NCBI GenBank assembly: GCA_046481785.1
Contig: JAWOJF010000255.1
Coordinates: forward strand, 1 to 19,297
DNA: 19,297 nucleotides
Reading direction: 5' to 3'
DNA from: JAWOJF01 sp046481785
GTDB lineage: Bacteria > Bacteroidota > Ignavibacteria > Ignavibacteriales > Ignavibacteriaceae
Shown here: positions 7,547 through 15,274 of the stretch, piece by piece
Layout: every line of letters starts with the position of its first letter
Position numbering within the stretch: position 1 is the stretch's first letter
The notes under the pieces: generated by a model
The model's database searches: none
Told to the model about the DNA's origin: nothing
The model's input: the letters and a program-made list of their open reading frames with translations, nothing else
Translations under genes and position numbers: made by a program

Positions 7547-8701
7547 TTGATCATTCAAATCATAAATCTGTCATACCAGGATGTATTTAAAACATACAGT
7601 TCCCGCTATAAGATCTACAGGGATGTTTATCAAAAAGGACTGTTTGGTTTGGAACTAAGGGATATCCGGCCGAAGTTAGCCGACATTGTTCAGAAAATAG
7701 TTCTTAAAGAAAAACAAATCTGCTACAAGCATAAACAAGATGATAACCATTTAAACCTGTTTATACCGGGATCTATATGGGACTTCAAAGACCTCTCGCG
7801 GAGAGTACTTTCAAGCGGTGATGAGGATCTTGGCTATAAGCTTATAAATGTTATAAAAAACTATGAAGAATATGAGCTAAAGTCTTTCAATATAGGCGAT
7901 AAAGAGTTCTTGTTTAATAATACTTATATTATGGGCATTATTAATGTAACCCCCGATTCTTTTTCAGATGGAGGTTTATATAACAGCCCTGAAAGTGCAG
8001 TTGAACATGCTTTAAACATGATAAACAGCGGGGTTAACATCGTTGATATTGGAGGTGAATCTACACGGCCCGGTTCAAAACCTGTTCCGGTTGATGAAGA
8101 AATTAGTAGGGTAATTCCGGTTGTTGAAAAAATCTTATCGTTAAACAAGAATGCAATAATTTCTGTTGATACTACAAAAAGTAAAGTTGCCGGTGAGGCA
8201 TTAAAAGCAGGAGCTAAAATAATAAATGATATCAGCGCCGGTGAATTTGATCCTGAAATTATTAATGTAACGGCTGAGTATAACGCTGCTCTTATACTTA
8301 TGCACATGAAAGGAACGCCGGCGGATATGCAGGTAAATCCTTTTTATACTGATGTAGTGGAGGAGATATATGATTTCCTTTTTGAAAAAACTCAAAAGGC
8401 TGCTAAAGCCGGGGTAAAAAATATATTTGTTGATCCCGGCATAGGTTTCGGGAAAAGAATTGAAGATAATTTTGAAATTATCCGCAGACTTGAAGATTTT
8501 AAATGCCTCGGATATCCTGTTGTTATTGGTATATCCAGGAAATCATTTATAGGAAAAACACTGGGGCTGGATACGGATAAAAGAGATACTGCAACTGCAA
8601 TTCTTGAATCAGTTGCTGTAAAAAACGGAGCAAGAATTATTCGTACCCATAACACATTTTACGGCTTGCAGGTAACCAAATTATTAAATAATATTCTTTA
8701 A
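7547..8701 (+). CDS. folP: Dihydropteroate synthase, long form with N-terminal extension
   Basis: DHPS condenses 6-hydroxymethyl-dihydropterin pyrophosphate with p-aminobenzoate in folate synthesis (cytoplasm). The catalytic Pterin_bind barrel occupies about 127-384. It includes IMGIINVTPDSFSDGG (128-143), the IGGESTRPG loop (168-176) that contributes to pABA binding, ISVDTTK, INDISAG, LMHMKGTP and DPGIGFGK. The first ~125 residues form an extra domain absent from the usual ~270-residue DHPS; similar long forms exist in other bacteria. No ATG occurs in frame before residue 129, and the extension is continuous with the domain, so the start is TTG 7547 (in-frame stop at 7511-7513). The stop lies six bases before cdaA. 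No other folate gene is nearby. Confidence 0.93.
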   Translation: MIIQIINLSYQDVFKTYSSRYKIYRDVYQKGLFGLELRDIRPKLADIVQKIVLKEKQICYKHKQDDNHLNLFIPGSIWDFKDLSRRVLSSGDEDLGYKLINVIKNYEEYELKSFNIGDKEFLFNNTYIMGIINVTPDSFSDGGLYNSPESAVEHALNMINSGVNIVDIGGESTRPGSKPVPVDEEISRVIPVVEKILSLNKNAIISVDTTKSKVAGEALKAGAKIINDISAGEFDPEIINVTAEYNAALILMHMKGTPADMQVNPFYTDVVEEIYDFLFEKTQKAAKAGVKNIFVDPGIGFGKRIEDNFEIIRRLEDFKCLGYPVVIGISRKSFIGKTLGLDTDKRDTATAILESVAVKNGARIIRTHNTFYGLQVTKLLNNIL

Positions 8702-8707
8702 ATACTG

Positions 8708-9529
8708 ATGTTTGAAATATTTAAGATAGGTTTTATATCTGTTACTTTTATTGATCTTATTGATATAGCAGTTGTTTCATTTATAATTTATAAATTATAT
8801 ACAATATTAAAAGGAACTATTGCCGCTCAGATATTTATAGGATTAATGATAGTCCTTTTCCTCTCCTTTGCTGCCCAGGCAGCTAATTTCAGGGCATTAA
8901 ACTGGCTGCTTAGATTAGTTACCGATATTTGGGTTATAGCATTTGTAATTCTCTTTCAGCCTGAGATAAGAAGACTATTGGTAATAGTTGCCCGCAATCC
9001 GTTTTTTAATTTATTTGTTAAAGCTGAGGCTATTGAAGTTCCTTCCATAATAACAGATGCAGCATTTGAGCTTTCACAGCATCAGCATGGTGCATTAATT
9101 ATTATAATAAAATCCACCGGGATAAGGGGCTTTGCAGAAACAGGTGAACAAATTAATGCTAAACTCAGTAAAGACCTCCTTCGGACAATCTTTTTTCCCC
9201 GTTCTCCTCTTCATGACGGCGCAGTTATTGTTAAGAATAACATAATAGAAGCGGCACGATGCACACTTCCTCTTTCATCCACAACAATGGTGGAAGGAGA
9301 GTCTTTGGGTATGCGTCACAGGGCCGGCCTGGGGATTTCCGAACAGGCAGATGTTATCAGCGTTATTGTATCCGAGGAAACCGGGGGTATCTCTATTGCT
9401 GAAGATGGCGTTTTAACAAAAGGTTTATCAAGAGAAGCTTTAAGAAAAAGATTAACCCGGGATTTCAAATCTACATCGGTGAAAGGGTGGAGGGGGCTAA
9501 TCCGCCTGTATAGACAGAAAAATAAATAA
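8708..9529 (+). CDS. cdaA: CdaA-type diadenylate cyclase (c-di-AMP synthase)
   Basis: The product joins two ATP molecules into cyclic di-AMP, a second messenger for potassium/osmotic balance and cell-wall homeostasis. Residues 1-95 hold about three membrane segments (roughly 14-32, 40-58, 70-85), the CdaA layout. The DAC (DisA_N) domain follows (about 98-260). It contains the catalytic LHDGAVIV (168-175, DGA at 170-172) and the RHRAGLGI motif (203-210, RHR at 203-205), then SEETGGIS. Length (273) is normal. It starts six bases after folP, so the two are almost certainly co-transcribed; folP next to cdaA recurs in Bacteroidota-like genomes. No CdaR-type YbbR regulator and no glmM, its usual Firmicutes partners, are adjacent. 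No Shine-Dalgarno sequence is seen. Confidence 0.95.
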   Translation: MFEIFKIGFISVTFIDLIDIAVVSFIIYKLYTILKGTIAAQIFIGLMIVLFLSFAAQAANFRALNWLLRLVTDIWVIAFVILFQPEIRRLLVIVARNPFFNLFVKAEAIEVPSIITDAAFELSQHQHGALIIIIKSTGIRGFAETGEQINAKLSKDLLRTIFFPRSPLHDGAVIVKNNIIEAARCTLPLSSTTMVEGESLGMRHRAGLGISEQADVISVIVSEETGGISIAEDGVLTKGLSREALRKRLTRDFKSTSVKGWRGLIRLYRQKNK

Positions 9530-9614
9530 ATTACGTTTTCCGGAAGAATGGGGTGATTAGTTAATATTTCGGACAATAATAAACTTATGATGAATATGCT
9601 AAAACCCAATTCGC

Positions 9615-10064
9615 ATGGCTGATAATAAAAAATGGAGAATAAAGGATTTACCTGCTGATACGGCGTTTTGTAATGCTGCCAAAATTGTACTGGAACAAAG
9701 GCTCTCATCCCTGGTATTATCTATAAAAGCTTATTTTGAACAGAGCTCTCCTGAAAACCTGCATAGTGTTAGAATTGCGCTAAGGCGTATGCGATATACA
9801 ATGGAAATATTTTATGACTGTTTCGCTCCAAAAAAATTTATGGCGGTGTATAAAAATCTTGAAAAGCTCCAGGATTTAACCGGAATGGTTAGAGACCTTG
9901 ATGTATTAAAGGAAAATGTTGCATTATTTACTGCCGGTAGTAAAATCAAAATTCCGAAGAATTTTTTAATCAAAATAGATGCTAAAAAGGAAGACTTAAC
10001 TAAAACTTTAAAATTAGAGCTGATGAAATTCTATCACAGCAAAAGAGTAAAAAAATTTATATAA
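9615..10064 (+). CDS. Half-size CHAD domain protein
   Basis: CHAD domains are conserved-histidine alpha-helical proteins that bind inorganic polyphosphate through basic helices. The characteristic first half is visible: LHSVRIALRRMRYTMEIF (49-66), with H50 and basic residues R53, R57, R58 and R60, then LQDLTGMVRDLDVLKEN (85-101) matching the family G-x-x-R-D-x-D-V element. Full CHAD domains are usually 200-300 residues with two similar four-helix halves; this one is 149 residues and stops after the first half. Its Lys-rich C-terminus ends KRVKKFI. It may be a natural short form or a truncation. It lies 85 bases after cdaA and 26 bases before the UPF0173 gene. Polyphosphate binding is inferred from the family. 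Confidence 0.75.
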   Translation: MADNKKWRIKDLPADTAFCNAAKIVLEQRLSSLVLSIKAYFEQSSPENLHSVRIALRRMRYTMEIFYDCFAPKKFMAVYKNLEKLQDLTGMVRDLDVLKENVALFTAGSKIKIPKNFLIKIDAKKEDLTKTLKLELMKFYHSKRVKKFI

Positions 10065-10080
10065 CGTAGTATTAAAAAAA

Positions 10081-10085
10081 AGGAG
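10081..10085 (+). promoter_or_regulatory. Shine-Dalgarno sequence AGGAG before the UPF0173 gene
   Basis: AGGAG sits five bases before ATG 10091, after a run of A. It is the only textbook ribosome-binding site I find in this window, and it fixes the start of the gene. Confidence 0.65.
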
Positions 10086-10090
10086 TTATA

Positions 10091-10768
10091 ATGAAGCTAA
10101 GATATTATGCTCATTCAGCCTTTCAGATTACTACAGAGGACAATAAAAAGATCCTTGTTGATCCTTTTCTTGATGATAACCCAAATTCACCTGTTAAATC
10201 CAAAGATGTTGAAGCTGACTACATAGTTTTATCCCATGCACATGGAGATCACCTCGGTGATTCATTTAAAATTGCAAAACGTACTAATCCCTTGTTTATT
10301 TGCGTAAATGAGCTGGCAAACTACTGTGCTTCCAAAGGCTTTAATGCTCATAACATGCATATAGGCGGCGGTTATAATTTTGATTTCGGAAGAGTAAAGT
10401 TTACTATTGCTCATCATGGTTCTCAGACACCTGAAGGCCAATATGCCGGCGAACCCGCAGGCATGATATTTACAATAAAGGGAAAAGTAATTTACTATAC
10501 AGGCGATACCGGGTTGTTTTATGACATGAAATTGATAGGAGAAATGAATCCTGTTGAATATATGCTCCTGCCGATTGGGGATAATTTTACCATGGGTATA
10601 ACTGATGCGGTAAAAGCTGTGGAACTGGTTAAACCTAAAATTGTTATACCGCTGCATTACAATACATTTCCGGTTATAAACGCTGATCCAAACGAATTTA
10701 AGCAGAGAATAGAGGCCCTTGGAATAAAGTGCAGAATATTAAACTACGGTGAGGAAATTGAGCTATAA
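10091..10768 (+). CDS. UPF0173-family metal-dependent hydrolase (metallo-beta-lactamase fold)
   Basis: The 225-residue protein has the compact metallo-beta-lactamase fold of the UPF0173 (YtkL-type) family; its physiological substrate is unknown. The start MKLRYYAHSAF, the ILVDPF segment (21-26), the zinc motif HAHGDH (49-54), AHHGSQTPEG, YYTGDTGLF and the final metal-ligand segment IPLHYNTFP are all in order. Length matches the family. It is preceded by a good Shine-Dalgarno sequence, unlike its neighbours, which suggests independent or stronger translation. It lies in a same-strand run between the CHAD gene and parA; the 178-base gap to parA makes a new promoter there likely. Confidence 0.93.
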   Translation: MKLRYYAHSAFQITTEDNKKILVDPFLDDNPNSPVKSKDVEADYIVLSHAHGDHLGDSFKIAKRTNPLFICVNELANYCASKGFNAHNMHIGGGYNFDFGRVKFTIAHHGSQTPEGQYAGEPAGMIFTIKGKVIYYTGDTGLFYDMKLIGEMNPVEYMLLPIGDNFTMGITDAVKAVELVKPKIVIPLHYNTFPVINADPNEFKQRIEALGIKCRILNYGEEIEL

Positions 10769-10946
10769 TTGGATGAACCTGGAATAAACGAATTCATAGG
10801 ATATATCAGTTCAGGAATAATTTTCGTTTGATTTAAGTAAAATATAAACCCGGGATATAAAATTATTTTTTAACTGGCTATTTCAGGAAAAACAATTAAA
10901 GGTTATCTTTAAGAACAAAAAAAGAACAGGAATATCCCGGTAATTA

Positions 10947-11729
10947 ATGGCAAAAGTTATATCAATAGCTAATCAAAAAGGTGGGGTAGGAAAAACCACT
11001 ACATCTATAAATCTTTCCTCTTCTCTGGCTGCGGCAGAAAAGAAGACCTTGTTGATTGATATCGATCCTCAGGCAAATTCATCCTCAGGTTTAAGTGTAA
11101 CTAAGCGTTCACCATCTGTATATGAGGTTCTTATAGGGGCTGTGGACTTAAAGTCTGCAATAGTTAATTCCTATATGCCGCACCTGGATATTCTCCCCTC
11201 AAATATTAACCTTGTAGGGGCAGAAATTGAAATGGTAGATATGCCGAACAGGGAGAAACTGCTTCAGGCTGCTCTTAATGAGGCAAGGCAAATGTACGAT
11301 TATATACTAATTGACTGCCCTCCTTCATTAGGCTTGCTTACATTAAATTCTTTAACGGCATCAGATTCGGTTCTTATTCCCGTTCAATGCGAATATTTCG
11401 CCCTTGAAGGTTTGGGACAATTATTGAATACTATAAACATTGTTAAACAGCATTTTAACAAAAACCTTACAATTGAAGGTGTTCTGCTTACAATGTTTGA
11501 TACACGTCTGCGGCTTTCTCACCAGGTTGCAGAAGAAGTAAAAAAATATTTTGGTGATAAAGTATTTAATACAATTATTCACAGGAATGTTAGAATTTCT
11601 GAAGCTCCTAGTTTTGGAAAACCTGTAATTCTTTATGATGCTATTTCTTCCGGTTCAAAGAATTATATGACACTTGCTTCCGAGCTTCTTGAAAGAAATT
11701 CTTCCGGACAAAAAAGTAACGCTATATGA
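10947..11729 (+). CDS. parA: Chromosome partitioning ATPase ParA/Soj
   Basis: ParA binds nucleoid DNA in its ATP form and is recycled by ParB to segregate the replication origin. The 260-residue protein lacks the N-terminal HTH of plasmid ParA type Ia, which fits chromosomal Soj proteins. The deviant Walker A motif KGGVGKTT is at 11-18 with the signature lysine. LIDIDPQAN (36-44) is Walker A', and YILIDCPPSLGLLTLN carries the Walker B aspartate. The segment near RNVRISEAPSFGKP is a typical Soj C-terminal element. It overlaps parB by four bases (ATGA at 11726-11729), so the pair is translationally coupled. No parS palindrome is seen nearby. Confidence 0.96.
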   Translation: MAKVISIANQKGGVGKTTTSINLSSSLAAAEKKTLLIDIDPQANSSSGLSVTKRSPSVYEVLIGAVDLKSAIVNSYMPHLDILPSNINLVGAEIEMVDMPNREKLLQAALNEARQMYDYILIDCPPSLGLLTLNSLTASDSVLIPVQCEYFALEGLGQLLNTINIVKQHFNKNLTIEGVLLTMFDTRLRLSHQVAEEVKKYFGDKVFNTIIHRNVRISEAPSFGKPVILYDAISSGSKNYMTLASELLERNSSGQKSNAI

Positions 11730-12670
11730 GTAAGATTAAATCGGGTTTAGGACGGGGATTAGATGCATTGATTCATCAGAATTATAATTCTGATGAACAA
11801 AAGTCCCCGGATTATTCCGAAGTAAAGCGTGATGAAGGTAAACAGTACGATATTCTGGCAAAAATTCCTGTTGAAAATGTTTCACCCAACCCCTTCCAGC
11901 CTCGTCTTCATTTTGAACCGGAAGCCCTTGAAGAATTAAAAAGATCTATCCTCTCCAACGGCCTTATTCAGCCTATTACTGTAAGAAGAACTGATGATCA
12001 AAAATATCAGCTTATTTCTGGTGAAAGAAGATTAAAAGCTTGTATTGAAATCGGGTACAGGGATATACCTGCTTATATTATAAAGGTAGACTCCGACGAA
12101 GCAATGCTTGCCATGGCGCTGATAGAAAATATTCAGAGAGAAAAACTTAACGCTATTGAAGTTGGCACGGCATATAAACGACTTATGGAAGAATGTCATT
12201 TAACCCAGGAACAGATTGCCGATAAAGTAGGTAAAGACAGATCAACTGTTGCAAATTCTATAAGGCTGTTAAAACTTCCCGATGAAATACAGCAGAGCCT
12301 TATCAGAGATGAAATTACGTCCGGCCATGCAAGAGCCTTGATAAACCTGCCAAGCCCGCAGCTTCAGCTTGATGCACTTAGAAAAATAAAGGAAGGCAGC
12401 CTGTCCGTAAGAAAAGTTGAAGAACTTGTTAAAAAGCTTTTAAGCGGCCCCGGTGAAGGTAAAAGATCGGTTTCTTTTAAAGCTAAAACGCCAACTGCTT
12501 CTGCCGGGTTAAACGATATAGAAGATAAGCTTAGAAAAGTATTCGGAACTAAAGTTATCTGTAAACAGAAAACAGATGGTTCGGGTGAAATTGTAATTGA
12601 ATTTTATTCGAATGATGAATTGGAAAGACTTTTTGAACTTTTTGAAATCATTGATAAAACTTACCATTAA
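11726..12670 (+). CDS. parB: Chromosome partitioning protein ParB/Spo0J
   Basis: ParB is a CTP-dependent DNA clamp that loads at parS, spreads, and stimulates ParA. The N-terminal SGLGRGLDALI (6-16) is the ParA-stimulating peptide typical of chromosomal ParB. The CTPase domain includes NPFQPR (55-60), SGERRLKA (98-105; the GERR motif contacts CTP) and ENIQRE (134-139). A helix-turn-helix follows (LTQEQIADKVGKDRSTVANS, 159-178), and the C-terminal ~55 residues form the dimerisation region. Length (314) is typical. Its 3' end overlaps the start of the next gene, so the order parA-parB-DUF5683 looks like one operon. Confidence 0.96.
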   Translation: MSKIKSGLGRGLDALIHQNYNSDEQKSPDYSEVKRDEGKQYDILAKIPVENVSPNPFQPRLHFEPEALEELKRSILSNGLIQPITVRRTDDQKYQLISGERRLKACIEIGYRDIPAYIIKVDSDEAMLAMALIENIQREKLNAIEVGTAYKRLMEECHLTQEQIADKVGKDRSTVANSIRLLKLPDEIQQSLIRDEITSGHARALINLPSPQLQLDALRKIKEGSLSVRKVEELVKKLLSGPGEGKRSVSFKAKTPTASAGLNDIEDKLRKVFGTKVICKQKTDGSGEIVIEFYSNDELERLFELFEIIDKTYH

Positions 12671-13154
12671 AATAATATTCCTTGCGCTGCTGATAAATAT
12701 TGCTAACTTTGGGCAGACAGCCGGTTCTACTAGCAGGCAGGATTCACTTCAATCTGACAGCCAAACCAGTGATTCTGTTTTTTTGATGAGAAAATCACCC
12801 TGGGGGGCTGTTCTGAGAAGTGCTGTTCTTCCCGGTTGGGGACAAATTTATAATGAATCTTACTGGAAAGCCCCCATAGTTTGGGGAATTGCTGCATGGC
12901 TTGTTTATAACTGGATTGATAATAATGATCTTTATCAGGATTACAGAGAAAGATATTCGTCTACATTATCATCAAGGGACCAGGAATACAGGAATTTTTA
13001 CAGGGATCAGCGTGATCTTTTTGCCATATATATGGGTTTAACATATGTACTTACTCTTGTGGATGCATATGTGGATGCCCATCTGTTCGATTTTACGGTT
13101 GAAGAAAATTTATATACCCGGCAGCCAATGCTTGGTATAAAGTTTAAATTTTAA
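12651..13154 (+). CDS. DUF5683-type exported/membrane protein
   Basis: The function is unknown. From TTG 12651 the protein (about 167 residues) begins with a typical signal peptide or membrane anchor: a short basic part then KIIFLALLINIANFG. A low-complexity Ser/Gln/Thr linker follows, then the DUF5683 core RKSPWGAVLRSAVLPGWGQ with GQIYNESYWKAP, a short hydrophobic hairpin with PGWGQIYN and WLVYNW, a charged segment (YQDYRERYSST) and a second hydrophobic stretch (YMGLTYVLTLVDAYVDAHL). The frame is open back to TTG 12597, with ATGs at 12612 and 12615, but those starts bury the signal sequence behind 12-18 extra residues. The start overlaps parB by 20 bases, so translation is probably coupled. 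DUF5683 proteins are common in Bacteroidota/Chlorobiota-like genomes. Confidence 0.8.
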   Translation: MIKLTIKIIFLALLINIANFGQTAGSTSRQDSLQSDSQTSDSVFLMRKSPWGAVLRSAVLPGWGQIYNESYWKAPIVWGIAAWLVYNWIDNNDLYQDYRERYSSTLSSRDQEYRNFYRDQRDLFAIYMGLTYVLTLVDAYVDAHLFDFTVEENLYTRQPMLGIKFKF

Positions 13155-13156
13155 TC

Positions 13157-13174
13157 ATGGCTTAATCAAGCTAT
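13157..13174 (+). terminator. Weak hairpin after the DUF5683 gene
   Basis: ATGGCTT (13157-13163) and AAGCTAT (13168-13174) form a seven-pair stem with one G-U around an AATC loop. Only a short TTAAT follows, so termination would be inefficient at best. Confidence 0.25.
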
Positions 13175-13265
13175 TTAATCCGGACTATTAGCCGTGTACA
13201 GATTCTAAATATTTATTTACTTTTCTTTTTCATAGTATTAATAAATCTGTGCCCCGGAATATTTT

Positions 13266-13967
13266 ATGAAAAATCCAATTATCTGTAAAAATTGTAATGC
13301 TGAAAATCCTTTTTACCAGCATATATGCCTTAACTGCAAATCATATATGCGGGAGAGAGTGGTTAACATAGACCTGTGGAAAGTTGTTGGGTTACTTATA
13401 GAAAACCCGGTTAAAGGCTTCAGCCAGATAATTCATTCAGAGCATAAAAATTTTGTTTCGTTTATAATTATTTTTGCTGCTCTAAAATTAATTATAGATG
13501 CAGTATTTATTTCAGTTGCGTATAAGAATGATAATGCACTAATGAATTTTCTTCCTGATTATCTTATATTTTTAGCCGTCTTTTCTCTTTCGCTATACCT
13601 GTTTTCATTCATACTTAACTTGGTTGATAAAAAAATAAACCTTCCAACAAGAGTAAAAGATCATTTTGCCGTTAACTCTTATGCATTCATGCCTCATATA
13701 TTTGCACTGGTATTTCTTCTACCACTTGAACTGATTCTGTTCGGTGGTTTTCTTTTTTCTTATAACCCATCGCCATTCCAGTTAAAGAGTACACTTGCAT
13801 ATACCTTCCTTGTTTTTGAATTTTTAATAATTGCATGGGGAGTATTTTTAACTTTTATGGCTGCATATACTCAATCAGGCAGTAGAAGGTATTCATTATT
13901 TGTTACTTTATCCTTTTATTTACTCCTGTCTTTAATAATATTTTTATTTATACAGTTATTTTTGTAA
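13266..13967 (+). CDS. Zinc-ribbon plus Yip1-like integral membrane protein
   Basis: The 233-residue protein has an N-terminal treble-clef/zinc-ribbon-like segment with two CxxC pairs: C7, C10, C21 and C24 (CKNC and CLNC). A soluble linker (about 30-55) has the NPVKGFSQII sequence common before bacterial Yip1-type domains. About five hydrophobic segments follow (roughly 58-77, 92-115, 137-160, 175-197, 207-232). Yip1-like bacterial proteins have no agreed function; membrane organisation or transport is speculative. It lies 111 bases after DUF5683 on the same strand, with a weak hairpin between. Its very AT-rich sequence is normal for a membrane protein here. No Shine-Dalgarno sequence is visible before ATG 13266. 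Confidence 0.7.
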   Translation: MKNPIICKNCNAENPFYQHICLNCKSYMRERVVNIDLWKVVGLLIENPVKGFSQIIHSEHKNFVSFIIIFAALKLIIDAVFISVAYKNDNALMNFLPDYLIFLAVFSLSLYLFSFILNLVDKKINLPTRVKDHFAVNSYAFMPHIFALVFLLPLELILFGGFLFSYNPSPFQLKSTLAYTFLVFEFLIIAWGVFLTFMAAYTQSGSRRYSLFVTLSFYLLLSLIIFLFIQLFL

Positions 13968-13995
13968 CATAAATTTCTTATGTATTACAGAAATT

Positions 13996-14034
13996 GCAGA
14001 GCTTATCCAGGGCCAATCAGGGTTAGCTTTCTGC
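13996..14034 (+). terminator. Imperfect hairpin between the Yip1-like gene and argD
   Basis: GCAGA (13996-14000) pairs with TCTGC (14030-14034). After a two-base bulge, GCT pairs with AGC, and further in, ATCC pairs with GGGT with one mismatch before it. A T-containing but interrupted run follows (GTTTGAATATTTATT). It may end transcription of the upstream gene or be a leader structure. Confidence 0.3.
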
Positions 14035-14035
14035 G

Positions 14036-14053
14036 TTTGAATATTTATTCCTT
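14036..14053 (+). promoter_or_regulatory. Candidate ArgR operator (ARG box) upstream of argD
   Basis: TTTGAATATTTATTCCTT matches the enterobacterial ARG-box consensus WNTGAATWWWWATTCANW at every position except one (C for A at 14051). It lies about 50 bases before the start of the acetylornithine-aminotransferase-like gene. A weaker half-match (TGAGT...ACTTA) occurs at 14069-14082. No argR gene is in the window, so regulation is inferred from the motif alone. Confidence 0.45.
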
Positions 14054-14101
14054 ATATTTATAATCAATTGAGTATTAACTTATTAATTATATAAAATAAT
14101 C

Positions 14102-15274
14102 ATGAACATTTTTGAAAAAGAAAAACAGTTATTTCTTCCAACATATGCACGTGTTCCGCTTGATATTGCATACGGAGAAGGCGTTCATTTATTTGATAAA
14201 CAAGGGCAGCGCTACCTTGACTTTTTTTCCGGCCTTGCTGTTAATGCACTTGGTTATGCTCATCCGGGGATAAACAAAGCAGTTACTGAGCAGTTATCTA
14301 AATTTGCTCATCTTTCAAATAATTTTATAACCGATGTGCAGATTGAATTTACTGAGCTTTTGCTTAAATACTCGGGAATGTCCAGAGCATTCCTGACAAA
14401 CAGCGGCACTGAAGCTGTTGAGGGAGTAATTAAGATAGTAAGAAAAAAATACGGCCCCGATAAAATAATATACTCACTTACAAATTCTTTCCACGGCAGA
14501 ACCTATGGAGGCCTTACATTAACGTGCAAGAAAAAATACCAGGATGATTTTAAGCCTTTGCTGCCCAATATATCTTACATTGAGTTTAATGATGTTGAAG
14601 ACCTGAAGAAAAAAGTTAATGCTGATACTGCCGCTGTATTTGTTGAGTTTATACAGGGTGAGGGAGGAATAAATGTGGTATCCCGGGAATTTGCTGATAC
14701 TTTGAAGGAATTACGGAAGCAGTATGATTTTGCACTTGTTGCAGATGGTATACAATGCGGTATTGGAAGAACCGGAAAACCCTTTTCATTCCATCATTAT
14801 GATATAAAACCCGATATTGTTATTTCAGCAAAAGCTATTGGGGGCGGGCTTCCTCTGGGAGCATTTTTAACCTCAGAACCTTTTGATAACGTGCTGGATG
14901 CCGGGAAACATGGTACTACGTTTGGCGGCAATCCGGTTAGCTGTGCAGCCGGTATTGTGGTTTTAAGGGAAGTGTTTGAGAATGGCCTTATGGAAAAAGC
15001 TGCTGAACTTGGGGAGTATTTTATTAATGAACTGAATGAACTGAAAAATCAATTTCCTGACGACATAAAAGAAGTGCGCGGTAAAGGATTTATGCTGGGA
15101 GTTGAAATGAAGTATGAATGCAGTAAGTTTGTTGAAAAATTAAGGAACAGGAAAGTCCTGGCAAACTGCACAAACCAATTTGTTGTAAGAATTCTGCCCC
15201 CTCTTATTGCAAAAAAAGAAGACATTGATTTCTTCCTCTATAATTTTCATGAAGTGCTGAAGAATAAAAATTAG
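14102..15274 (+). CDS. argD: Class III aminotransferase, acetylornithine aminotransferase-like
   Basis: This is a PLP-dependent fold-type I aminotransferase of the ArgD subgroup (390 residues, normal length). ArgD converts N-acetylglutamate semialdehyde to N-acetylornithine with glutamate in arginine synthesis. Visible features are YLDFFSGLAVNALGYAHPG (38-56), LTNSGTEAVEG (98-108) for cofactor phosphate, SFHGRTYG (129-136), EFIQGEGG (182-189), VADGIQCGIGRTGK (213-226) with D215 for the pyridine nitrogen, and the Schiff-base lysine K244 in SAKAIGGGLP. TTFGGNP is also present. Two usual residues differ: the family ANE is AVE (V106), and DE(V/I)Q is DGIQ (G216). The substrate could therefore differ from acetylornithine. 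A candidate ARG box upstream supports arginine regulation. The stop codon is directly followed by the nadB ATG. No other arg gene is near. Confidence 0.8.
   Translation: MNIFEKEKQLFLPTYARVPLDIAYGEGVHLFDKQGQRYLDFFSGLAVNALGYAHPGINKAVTEQLSKFAHLSNNFITDVQIEFTELLLKYSGMSRAFLTNSGTEAVEGVIKIVRKKYGPDKIIYSLTNSFHGRTYGGLTLTCKKKYQDDFKPLLPNISYIEFNDVEDLKKKVNADTAAVFVEFIQGEGGINVVSREFADTLKELRKQYDFALVADGIQCGIGRTGKPFSFHHYDIKPDIVISAKAIGGGLPLGAFLTSEPFDNVLDAGKHGTTFGGNPVSCAAGIVVLREVFENGLMEKAAELGEYFINELNELKNQFPDDIKEVRGKGFMLGVEMKYECSKFVEKLRNRKVLANCTNQFVVRILPPLIAKKEDIDFFLYNFHEVLKNKN

Noticed and set aside
9316..9708. 130-residue minus-strand frame across the cdaA end and CHAD start.
   Set aside because: It overlaps two well-supported genes on the other strand and its sequence has no family features; a shadow frame.
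10769..12670. A parS site near parA-parB.
   Set aside because: I looked for the TGTTTCACGTGAAACA palindrome and close variants in and around these genes and saw none; parS may lie outside the window.
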